A stretch of 64,000 bases of DNA from Trichosporon coremiiforme (lineage: Eukaryota > Basidiomycota > Tremellomycetes > Trichosporonales > Trichosporonaceae): positions 310,001 to 374,000 of the forward strand of contig BCJJ01000022.1 in the NCBI GenBank assembly GCA_039545355.1, given 5' to 3'. Of this stretch, positions 23,246 to 34,240 are shown one piece after another. Position 1 is the first letter of the stretch; each line of letters starts with the position of its first letter. The notes under the pieces were generated by a model. That model was not told where the DNA came from and made no database searches. It was given only the letters and a program-made list of their open reading frames with translations. A program made the translations under genes and the position numbers.

Positions 23246-25663
23246 ATGCCTGCCGATGCTGGCCCCTCGGTGCCGTCTCAGGCGAAGCAAGAACAGCCTG
23301 GCGCCGGTTTCATCTGCACCCCGGACCAGCTGTACATGCATGTCGTCGGATCATACCCGAGCCAAGAGGCATTTGGATACCCCGGCGATCATGANTCGCA
23401 CGGNCAATCTCCCATCGCTCGTTCACGAGCGGANGAGAACGANGANGCNGCNGGTGCTTCTGCACGTGCAAAGAAGCGCCGCAAGACGCAGAGGCGTGCA
23501 AAGGTGTCTGAGATCTGGTTCCCCAAGGCGGAGATGGCTTTCTGCACCAGTGAGTACCCATTCCCTTTGTCTTTGACAAAAAAGCATACACATACACTGG
23601 AACCAGGCGCAAACGCTGTGTGGCTTCTGGCTTCGGCCTTCCCCCAACCCCAACAGATGCTAATCTCTCCCCGCAGGTGTCGCTTGCATTCCTCCTAATG
23701 GTCGAACGAAAATCAAATTCTTTGGACGTCCTCTCGGCCGCAACGAGCTCATTGCTGCCATCTGTACCCTCGCGACGCGGCGACTATACAACAGAAAACA
23801 AATATCCAGTCATTCCCAAGTCCTGAAGGACAAGGTTCCCCCAGTTTGTAAGTCGGGAACACACACAATCGCTGTGTGGACCGGACGTCTAGAAGGATTC
23901 GTGACGTTGGATTCGCTGCGTAATCCTTCGAAGCCTAGACACTGACATCCACCCCAGTCAAGGAAATCTTTACGTTCGAGGACAAGTCTAGAGTGGGGGA
24001 AGAGCCTGGCGAGACATCGACCGCCAATGTCATTGAAAATTACACCTTCCCGGAGGCCATCTACAACATCATCGGTTACCGCGTCGGAACCGACCTGGCG
24101 AACAGCCCCAAACCACCCTGGCTTCTCGACCTCGAGGCGGGAGTTACGGACGCGCCGACCTCGATGACGGAAGCGGGCGGTCCCCGTGGTGCAGGCGCCT
24201 ACTCCTATTGGAACAGCCCGTCTGATTACACATCGTGGACGTACGACCGGGGCGGCGGTGGCAGCAGTCATCGCAAGGATCCCTACTACTACGGCCAGCA
24301 CGGAGGCGCGAGCAGACAACAGGGCCCTTACGGTAACCAGCTACACACCTTACCGCCCTTGTCGCTTCCGCGAGACATGGACGCCCAGAGTCCAGTCACA
24401 ACCTCGCCATCTACCATCGGTGATCCACTGAGCGGCGGACGGTATCCATACGGCAGCATGGGTAGCCGAAGTCAATATGGCGACGTTGGCAGATCGCCCC
24501 CGACGTCCACTTCTCCGTATGACTCTCAGTCAGGTGCGTCTCCATTCTATCCACCCCACCCGGGCAGTGAGCCACCCGGACTCGTGCCGCCTTCCGCAGC
24601 AGGTGGCCAGAACGGGCACATCACTCTCCCCCGTCTTCCAGGCAACCCTCCGTCCCAGCATTCTGACTGGAAAGATCGCTCTGTTTACCCGGAAACGTCG
24701 AAGTACGCCCCGGCGTCGTACGGTTCTCAATCGTCCCGCAGTGGACTGCCTCCACTGTCCAACTTGCCCTCTCTCGGAAGCGTCGCCAGCCAGACTGGCA
24801 GTTACGGCCTGCCGCTGTCGTCGACCGCTCAAGCCTGGGGATCATCGTACGGGTCGAACTGGTCTGACCAGCGCTCCCTGCCGACGTTCCAGCCCACAGC
24901 CTTCGAGGCTCGCGGAAGAGCATACGACGGCTCTCAGGTGCCCCTGACCATCAACGGTCCCCTCGCAATGGGCGAGCCCATGGCTTGGCACTCGATCTAC
25001 ATGTGGCGCGAGCGCTACCCTTTCCTGGAACAGATCGCGGCGACGCCAGGTCTCTCCGTGTTCCACATCGACGTTTACTTTTCCCTGCCCGCCGACTGGG
25101 GTATGCAGATGTCAGAAATGTCGGTCGACTTATCGCTCCGACCTCCCGGAAACGAGACTTCGGGATGGTCGCTGGTTACCGACTCTTCCTTCCTGCACCC
25201 ATCTGGCCATGTGCGATACCCGCGCACCGCGACAGAGCTACGCCTCAACGACTCTGGAGATCTCGTTGGCTCTGCACCCACGTCGGAGATGGGCCGTCTG
25301 TACAACTACCTCCTTGCAGACCAGGGACGCGACCTCGAGACTCTGGCATCCATCGGCTCGCCCAACAGCGCCATGGTGCAGGCGGTCATGCGCGACACGT
25401 CGGTGTCGATCCCGCCTCACCACGTCGGCTTACCGCCCCTGGGAGCGGACTGGAACCTTGCGTCGACGTTGATCATATACACGTTCTGGTCTCCGGACCC
25501 CGATCCTTCGAGGCAAGGTCTGCCGCCCCAGTGCCGGCCGGTCGAGTTCGCTCCGCCGGCGCCTCTGCCGCCCGTCGACATCGGCTCGGACCCCTTGGTT
25601 GCCGGGCTCCTGGCGGGAGAGGACACGCAGCCATCCAAGTTCGACTGGATGGGCACCGGCTAA
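23246..25663 (+). CDS. TEA/ATTS-domain transcription factor
   Basis: Three exons (23246-23549, 23677-23847, 23958-25663) encode about 726 residues. Residues ~75-158 are a TEA domain: basic 'KKRRKTQRRAKVSEIWFPKA', then after intron 1 'IPPNGRTKIKFFGRPLGRNE' and the recognition helix 'RKQISSHSQVLKD'. Fungal relatives (Tec1, AbaA) control filamentation and conidiation. The middle is Pro/Ser/Gly/Tyr-rich and disordered. The C-terminal ~200 residues ('HSIYMWRERYPFLEQIA', 'FHIDVYFSLPADWG') look folded and could match the β-sandwich cofactor-binding half of TEAD proteins; that is inference. The last residues are acidic/aromatic. The frame is open upstream to 23069, so a longer start is possible, but the ATG at 23246 has better context. 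Seven ambiguous bases fall in exon 1. Confidence 0.87.
23395..23452. other. Seven ambiguous bases (N), all at codon third positions
   Basis: N occurs at 23395, 23404, 23434, 23443, 23446, 23449 and 23452, inside exon 1 of the TEA gene. Every one is the third base of a GAN, GGN or GCN codon in the gene's frame. Confidence 0.9.
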
Positions 25664-26292
25664 ACAGCAAACAGTGATTTTTCTTCGATCTTCCGGTCTG
25701 TGGGGAGCCCCAGGAGCCCAGAAAGCAATTGGCTCGCTCTTCATACACGGTCGTCCACATTGCCTCTTTCTTCCTGGTTAGTTCGCAGCCTCCATTGCTT
25801 TCCTTCATTTTGCCTTGACATCTTTTTGTTGAACATGATATGCGGATTAGTTGATTGATGTAGTTCTATGCCTCGTTACGGAGTAAGCAAATCGACGTAT
25901 GTTGCGCACTGTTGCGCGCTGTTGCTTATACAAGACGAATGACACACGCACCGCTGACAACGCGCTAACCTCGGACCTCGGTGTTTTCTGACATTGAGAC
26001 GGTCCACAAACAAGGGCGCCCCGAGCGACGAACGGGTTGTTCCCTGTGGCCACCAATCCATATTTAACTTTATGTAGCGCAGGGGCCTGGCCAGTCAGTG
26101 TCTGCGCAAGACGTCTCCTCACATTCCGCAAACCAGCGCTTTCACCCTGCACCCGCCATAGTCCGCCACGATGGCACCAGGCTACGTGGGCGGAAAAGAC
26201 AGCTCCTAGAACTATTTGCGGCAGGGATGAGAAAGGTTGCGCAGGTTGAGTTGCGTTCGTCAGTCATGGGTGGGGGAGATGGGGGAGGGCTG

Positions 26293-26348
26293 TCGAGGGA
26301 TGAGGGTCGAGGGATGAGGGTCGAGGGATGAGGGTCGAGGGATGGAGG
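26293..26348. repeat. 14-bp tandem repeat
   Basis: The unit tcgagggatgaggg is repeated three times exactly and a fourth time imperfectly. It is non-coding. Confidence 0.85.
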
Positions 26349-29300
26349 TCTGAAGCCATCGAACACATCGAACGCGTCAGCTGGTAATCACGACCTAGCT
26401 ACCTTGGTTGCTCGCGACACCATGGGGTTTTCCATACAGGTGTGGTGCAGGGCCCAGATGTCATGGAAGGCAGGGCAGCCGTGGGATCTGCCGACATGTC
26501 TCTTACCACGAACCGGTGTCTCAGGTGGAGATTTCCAGCCCTCGCCCAGCACGGCTAGCATTGCCAGGACGAGGTGAGATCTGGGGTGCGCTGTTCGGAT
26601 CGTTCGGAAGCAGACAGGACGACAGGGCAGCTCGCGGAGGCACTCTGGCCCAGCGCGCCCAGCGGTGCCTACTGAACCCGCTCGTCGGTGAAAGCGGCGC
26701 GATGCTGCTTGACGACGCCGATGGAGGTTTCGATATCATGCTGACGAGGACCTCACGGGCCGAGGTGCAGCTGGCGTAGGAAGGAGAGCGGAGCTCATGG
26801 CAGCCCAATCCAGCGGCGAGGCACAGGAGCGATCTGGACCGAGCTGCTGGCGTTTCAGACAGTGACCGATCGTCGAGCTTCATCAGTGCTTTCCCTGTCC
26901 TCTGCGCCTTCTCGGACCCGCAAGTAACGCGCAGCAGCAGCAGCGGCACCAACGTTGGGAGCGGATCCGGACATCGTGGGGCCGGTACGGAGCACGTTGC
27001 ACCGCGTCGGCCCACTACGACCGCGCAGGTCAAGAAGTTCAGGCAAAATTCAAGGGCCTCCCATTCCGGTCGAGCCGCGGAACAGCCTTGGAGAGTTACG
27101 TAACGCTCATTGCGGCACTTCCGCCGGATCGGATTCGCACACCGTGCGGAACTGGCAATTATGCTGAGCCCCGCACCCATCATAAACAGCGAATAAGCAG
27201 TGACCAACCAGCATCGACCATCGAGCGGCATCGGCTCGCCGTCGAATGAACGCAGCGCATTCTCGGATTCCGGCGCAAAAACCAGCTGCAGTCCCGGCGG
27301 TACGGTACGACTTCGGCTCTGGGTCGGGGCAAAGTCGGGTTATATCCTTCGCACCGGTGTACGGCTGCCTGCACCTGGGCGAGAACGAGGGCGGTCACGT
27401 CCCAGCCGGCACTGAGATGGCTAGGACGTCCGGTGCGTAGAAGGGGGCGGGGCGCTAGTCCGTTCATCCGTGGACTAAGGCGAGCTAGCCATGAGCCTCC
27501 GATTAGCCAGTACTGGGCTCCACAAGCTGCTAGACGGCCAGGTGATCAGACCAGCACGCATGGGCTGCTCGTGGTTGATCCAACGGACTCCATTACAGGC
27601 CAGCCAGTCCAGACCTGCGGGGTTAGTGCCAGGGAGCGCCGGGTAAGGCGGAGGGGTGGCGCAAACTGATGCGGTGCGGACGACCTAACGGACTAAGGAA
27701 GGGCGGACTGGGCGGATATGACGGAGTGCGGGCCGCGAACCGACGCTGCCGAGCTGGTCGGAGGTCGGAGTTAGGCAGCCCTGGACCAACGATGATAGCC
27801 GCGTGGCCTGATACCCTGCTCGATATGTGCTACACACGGCGTTGCATGCACGGAGACGGAGAACGGTGCCCTAGTGCAGTCGGGCTGCTGCGCATGCTGC
27901 GCTCTCCTTACCCTTACCCTGCACCGCTCGTATGTGACGCCAGCTAATGGGCTTGATCGCACTGCATCTGTGAGCTGGCCAGCGACTGTGCACTACCCGT
28001 AACCGCTTGGAGCGTCGCGCTGAGCAGTAACCGGCGAGGAAGCACCACCTTGCACGCCCAACCGTAATCAACGACTTGAGCTCGGGTCTGCTCGACGGAT
28101 CAGAACCCCTTCATCCGAGCCAGTCAACGGGCGGGCAAGTTGTCCAATCGTCTCAACGTCACGCAACGAGCGACGCTTGGACTTATCGGTAACGGCCGGC
28201 CGTCATGACGACGGCCGTGAGCTAGACAGTCACCAGCCCACGGACTTCGCCCTGCTAATAGTTGGTACTCACCGTTCCCGAGGAGGAGTGTCACCTCGGC
28301 GCTGTGGTCGCTAGGGTGTGTGACGATATCACTGGAGCCCCAACCGCCCATTGACGGGGCGATCAACAATGATCAGCAGATCGCCCGTGGCCAGCCCTCC
28401 GTCCATCCGTCATCGGACTGTGAGTCGTCGGCATCATCGCAGCCAGGGTCGTCGGTGTCGATCTTGGGCAGGGATTTCTGAGCTTAGTGTCTTCAGTATG
28501 GTTAATGGGAATGAGTTCAAACAGAGAAGTGCCGCGGGGGAGGCTGAATGTCAGTGTATTGGTCCAACGCTGCGCAGCGATGATCCATCGACCCAGAAAG
28601 AGTCAGCCTCGCAGTTTGAGTTAACCTTGAACTGCTTAATGGAATCGTGTGACGCAGCGCGGGGCACGGCTGGAATCTGCGTCCGCACCTTGGTACACAC
28701 TCGCGCTCGTTCCTCCTCTTTCCCCTTGTTCCTGCTCGTTACCAACACTGCCCACACCCCTAACCGACGCACACGGACACGTATCTGCACGGCCTAGCGC
28801 AGTGTATGCCCCAAGCAAATGTGCTGTTCTCATGCTCGTTGTCGAATCACGGCACAGCATACTGCATGAGCGGTGACAGTCGTAAACGTTGTGATGGTCA
28901 AATCGTCGCATGCCAAGACTTCGGGTTCGTCTATTCGCTGCAGACGAGCGTACAGGAGCGGTTGAGCGGATATCAGCGCTATTCGGATTGGCAAGCTGCC
29001 TGAGAAGACACCTGAAGATCCAAGACCTCGACCAGTCCTGGATTTCTTGCCGCCCCCGCTCGGGCCGTCTTCGCTACCCACCCTCTTCCGATCTTCCTTG
29101 CTTGCTGGCCCTGTTGCCCCCGTGACTGATATTTTGAGTTTGCATTCAGGTCATTGATTGCGATATTGATCCGTTCGTCCAACCAGCTACGAGAAATCGA
29201 TGGGGAATGACATGAATCATACGGTACCGCTGATGCAACTAGGACTCGACATGGTTATCGTGACTGGGCAATCCGGGACTCCGCTACGCTCTCGGCCTCT

Positions 29301-32300
29301 TCCCCGCCGGAAGGCCCACCTCCCACACTGTTTCAGTTCATGCTCATCGCTCCACATCCCCATGGCTCCGACTGCGCAGATAAGACTTGGCACCGAGATC
29401 AGCTGAGAAAGTCGCCGTCACTCACCACGGTCACGGCGTTCTTCCTCTCGTCTATGTTACCATCGGACGACATGCATCTCAGGATAAGCTCAGCAATCGA
29501 GGCACAAGTTAGCGAGCACTGCGGAGCAGCGCTGGGCCCGCGGCAGGCGCATGAGAGTGCAAATCTGGACGTTGACAAAAGTTGCAATGGTAGCTGCGAT
29601 TGCCCACCCTCTCACGACTGCGTCAACAACGTATGCCGGCAACCCGGCACACGACCGGGCCGTTCCCCACCCAAACTCTCCCAACTCTTGCCAGCACGGC
29701 CATCACGGGGGACGAGCGAGGGGTACACGTTTAAATTCACGTGAAAGGTGCCCGAGGAGGAAACGCCCAAGGCCAGCCACGGGGTCGACCAAGCCTCCCC
29801 CGGTTGGCCCCACCAAGCGAGTCCTGAAAGGCTTGGCTCTTCGCCATCGCAAGGCTTGGCCTCACTATTCTGGTGGTCGTCGTGGCTTACCGTTCACTTC
29901 CCGTGGACACGAGCCCCTCGATTCTCTCGCGAGCACGCAAAACAGGCGAGCAGCCAGGCGAGGTGATTGGAACGTGACGACCCCCACCTGGCCCCCACCT
30001 GGACAGCTGTGGTGGTGAACGCCTCATCGTTCCTACGACCCAACTCACAACGTTTGTTACCCGAAAGTTGCGCCTCCCGACGACGTCTGCACTGATCCCC
30101 GCGTAGCTTGTTCTAGCAAATCTCGTCCAGCCATACTCCCGGTCATCTCCTTGGAGCCATAGCCGCAACGAGCCGCAACATCCCCAGCCTTTCCTCATCT
30201 TACCCCGCAGCGCCGCTGACCTGCAGCTTGCCCGCTATTAAGTGGCAACGTTGGCAACGACCAGCGAGGTTGCACATCGTAGTATCTCGGGACGCCACCG
30301 TTCCATGTTAGCAGATGCCGAGAGTGACTCGCAAGTCCTCTAGGTGTTGTGCCCCCGCTGCGATGTCCACGAATGCCACAGTGTCCGTTTCACACGAAGA
30401 GCGGCGCCGCTCAGCACGGGCCACATCGGCCCACACTAGCCACGCTAAGATTATCTCGGCACAGTCAAGCCATGGATATCGTGGCTGCGGGGCTGCGACA
30501 GTGGGGATAGAGAGGGCGACCGAGGAATGCAGGTCCTGGCCGTTCGGCACCATCGGCCATCGGTCGGGTGTATCGGCATCGAGGAGGTGGCAATCAGTGG
30601 CTATCGATGGCGTTCGTCTCCAGCAACTGGCCCATGTTCCACGGCACGGCACGCGCAAGTTGGCTCGAAACGCGGAGCCCAGTTGCATATTCTGGGGCTG
30701 GGGTAGATAGCAGTGACTCGTGTCTCGGCGCTCCATGACCGGTTAGGTCCGCTATCGCGTCGCTCGCCAGTGGATTACTGACCACCGACTTTCAATGGAC
30801 ATCTTATCGTGCTTATCCCATTTGAACGGCCCGTTTTTGCATCCGGATTGCTCTCTCTTGCTCGGTTGCTCTCTCTTGCTCTCTGCAGATGCTTCCCCAG
30901 ACATGCTTGTCCATTTTCTGGCACGCAGGTTGCTGTCCGAGGTTTCGGCTAGGTCTGTTTAAGCACTTTAGTCGATGTCTTTGAGGAAAAGATAAGTCTT
31001 GGCGGCTCGCCGATCCCGACGTTGCCGCGTCAGCCGCGATGGCCCCTTGGTGGAGTGAAGGTGGTCGCCCAGACACCCCACTTTCCCCCACCCTCTTGGG
31101 AGTTGCTGCCTCCACCATGATCTGCATTGGTGGCAAGAGAGATTGATTGTATTGAGAGGGACGGTGATGTGATGCCGAGCGGGTCGTGCCCAGACTTTTG
31201 CGGTCCAGGGGGAGCCAGCCCAGTTGGCCCAGTTCCAGTTGCCAGGTACGGGGCAGACCGCGACCCATGGGAGATTAGGCTCGGCGATGGGTACACCGGC
31301 AACCAGCAATCGATGGAGATCGACGAATCACAGCCGCGGAACCCGCTCAAACGCCCTCGACCCGTGCCTCGCGGGCCCTACTCGCCCTACTCGCCCTGCT
31401 CGCCCTGCCGCGATCTCGTTCATCCCCCGCGATCCCTCGCGTGAGCGCTGGCTAGCCCAGGCATCAAGGCCCAGAGCGACCGCCGATGCCAAGACATTGG
31501 ACCTGGAGGATGATGCAAGCCGAGTAAAGGCATGAGGCGTTGTTCACTGCAACTCTCTACCTGTTACATCCGGCCTGTCTTGGGTCGAGATCACACAATG
31601 CCTTGCCGTCCCGGCCGTCCTTGCGCTCCCAGATTCACTTGAAGCGGTCCGACGTCCGCCTGCCGTCCAATGCCAGGCCTGTCTAGGTGTCGCGCCTGCT
31701 CTTTGCATGAAAGGAATAAGCGCATCCATAGCGACCTGCCCGCGGGGCCCGCAGACTGACCCTGCCCAACGGCGTCTCATTCCCCACCACCCCCGTTCGT
31801 TTTCAATGAGAATCGCCAGGTCGACCAAGTCTTGGCATCACATACCTACGCCGCCCAGCCGCCTCCGCCCGTCTTTGCGCGGTTTTTGCACCTGTGCACC
31901 ATGTCTGTGCCGATGTATCGCTCTTGCCAATTCGCTGCCCCGTCTCGCGCCGACGCCTCGCTACTCCTCGCCATGTCGCTACCCCACGTACCCCAGCCCG
32001 GGGAAGAGATCCCCCAGACTCTTCCCCAGACGTTTGCCCTTTGCTGCCCTATGTGGCCCCGGAGACGGACACAGGATGGGCAGGGTACGACGCGAGGAGG
32101 GCGAGGAGGCGACACATCTGAGTCGCACGTCTACACAGATAGAGTGGGTGTGAGCCGTGGCTTACCGCTTACAGGTTGATCCTGTGGACCCGAACACAAG
32201 ACGACGCGGGGGCGGGGGAGGTTAATCGATCAGCCTGTCAGACCTGCAGACCTGTGACTGCACTCGTGGCCGTGCCAAGCCCCAGCGCGTACATCCCCCC

Positions 32301-32375
32301 TGCACCTCAAACTGATCAGCCTGGCTCTTCGCCAGCTCTCACGATCCAGACAGACACAGGTCTCTAGACAACCCA

Positions 32376-32392
32376 TATATAACGCACGATAA
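32376..32392 (+). promoter_or_regulatory. TATA box and GATAAG motif of the MFS gene
   Basis: TATATAA at 32376-32382 lies ~200 bp before the ATG and is followed within a few bases by GATAAG (32388-32393) and a C/T-rich leader. GATAAG is the core site of fungal nitrogen-regulatory GATA factors, which suits an allantoate-permease-type transporter. Function is inferred. Confidence 0.5.
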
Positions 32393-32577
32393 GGTTGCCC
32401 CTTCGTCTTCTCCATTCTTCCCCAGCTCTCCTAGCTTCTCCTTCTACTTCCTCCCCTCCTCTTCGGTAGATACCTAGACTAGACCCTCCTCTTCTGTCAT
32501 CGACAACTGGGAAGACGACCGACGGCACACAACCCCCTCTAGCCGCGACACCTACCGCCGTTTCTCTTCAGCCCACC

Positions 32578-34240
32578 ATGTCTTACGACGACAAGTACCT
32601 CGGGGACGAGAAGCGTCTTGAGGAGCAGGTCGACTACGTTGTCGACCCCGCCAAGGACGTCTCGCAGTCGGACATCGACCGTGACCTCGAGTCGGCCGGT
32701 ATCAACGAGAAGAAGCTGCTGCGCAAGATGTGAGTGTTCCTCTCTTCACCGCCTTTGCCTAGACGCCTTCCTTTGCGCCTGGCCACCTTGACCCAGCCAG
32801 ATGGTCCCCTAGTGTGTGACTTGACTGACCTCTTCCTCAGCGACCTGCGCCTCGTCCCCTGGCTTGCGCTTCTCTACCTCCTCTCGTTCTTGGACCGTTC
32901 CAACATCGGAAACGCCAACCTGTTCGGTCTCTCCAAGCACCTCAAGCTCAATGACGCGCAGTACTCGATTGCTCTCGCCATTTTCTTCGTCTTCTACGTC
33001 CTGTTCGAGGTGCCCTCCAACATGGTCATGAAGGCGTGGCGGCCGGCGATGTGGATCCCCATCATCATGCTCGCCTGGGGTGTCGTCATGGTCGGCATGG
33101 GTTTCGTTCAGAACTTTGCCGGTCTCTTCGTCGCGCGCTTATTCCTCGGTATGACTGAGGCTGGTCTCTTCCCTGGTGTCTCGTTCTACCTCACGCAGTG
33201 GTACACCAAGTACGAGATCTCGTGGCGCATCTCCCTCTTCTTCTCGGCGGCTACTGCTGCTGGCGCTTTCGGCGGTCTTCTCGCGCGCGTTATTAACCTC
33301 ATGGACGGCGCTGCCGGATACGAGGGCTGGGTAAGTACTGCCTGCTGTTATCTCCACAAGCTCGTCGCTAACAACTAAGCGCTGGATCTTCATCCTCGAG
33401 GGTATCCTCACTGTCGTTGTCGCTGCCGCGTCCTTCTTCGTCATGCACGACTACCCTGACACGGCCAAGTTCCTGAACCCCACCGAGCGCATGTACGTCC
33501 AGAACCGCCTGCACCTCGACAACGACGGCTGCTCGCACGAGTTCAAGCGCAAGTTTATCCTCGACGCGTTCACCGACTGGAAGGTTTGGTGCTTCGCCAT
33601 CATGTTCCACGGCTCGCTCTGCCCGGTCTACACCTTCTCGCTGTTCTCGCCCACCCTCGTCGCCAACCTGGGCTACACTGCCGCTCGCGCCCAGCTCATG
33701 TCGGTCCCGCCCTACGTTGCTGCTGCCATCGTGACCCTGACTGTCGGCTACCTCTCGGACAAGTGGCAGCGCCGCGCTCCCCTCGTCATCGGGTGCTCTC
33801 TCCTGTCTGGCCTCGGGTACGCGCTCCTGCTCGCCGATGTGACCAGCGGCGTCAACTACTTTGCGCTCTTCCTGGCCGCGATGGGCGTCTACCCCCTCGT
33901 CCCCATCATTGTCGCGTGGGGCTCGAACAACTGCGGCGGTTCGCTCAAGAAGGGTGTCGCGACTGCCATCGTCGTCTCGATCGGCAACCTCGGCGGCATC
34001 GTCTCCTCCTTCATCTACCCCTCGGCCGACAAGCCCAAGTACACCAAGGGCCACGCCGTGTGCCTCGCGTACTGCGCTATCACTGCTCTGTGCGCGGTAA
34101 TCATGTGGATCTACGCCGTCTCCGCCAACAAGAAGCGCGCTGCCCGCAACGCCGCCCGCGGCCGCGACTGGACCCCCGAGGAGAAGAAGGAGCTCGAGGA
34201 CCGCGGCGACCACAACGACTGGTTCGTCTACACCATCTAA
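32578..34240 (+). CDS. MFS transporter, allantoate permease (Dal5/ACS) family
   Basis: Three exons (32578-32729, 32841-33330, 33380-34240) encode 500 residues; the second intron ends in AAG (gctaacaactaag). A ~50-residue acidic cytosolic N-terminus is followed by 12 predicted membrane helices. ACS-family signatures are clear: 'LLYLLSFLDRSNIGNA' in helix 1, 'RLFLGMTEAGLFPG' with 'YLTQWYTKYE' around helix 4, and 'GWRWIFILEGILTVVVA' in helix 6. The central loop and a lysine-rich C-terminal tail ending 'DHNDWFVYTI' are typical of fungal members. These proteins carry small organic anions such as allantoate, nicotinate, biotin or pantothenate across the plasma membrane with protons. The exact substrate cannot be read from sequence. 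A TATA box and a GATA-type site lie upstream. Confidence 0.92.

Larger units (their letters stand above)
25664..32577. other. ~6.9 kb without recognisable genes
   Basis: The longest open frame is 236 codons on the minus strand (26521-27231). It has no domain-like pattern, so I do not call it. No exon chains with the local splice signals were found, nor a tRNA. A 14-bp minisatellite lies at 26293-26348. The last ~200 bp form the promoter and CT-rich leader of the MFS gene. Confidence 0.5.

Noticed and set aside
26521..27231. 236-codon minus-strand frame in the 25.7-32.6 kb gap
   Set aside because: Longest frame in the gap, but with no domain-like pattern, no neighbouring splice signals and mixed Cys/Arg/Ser composition expected by chance at this GC content.
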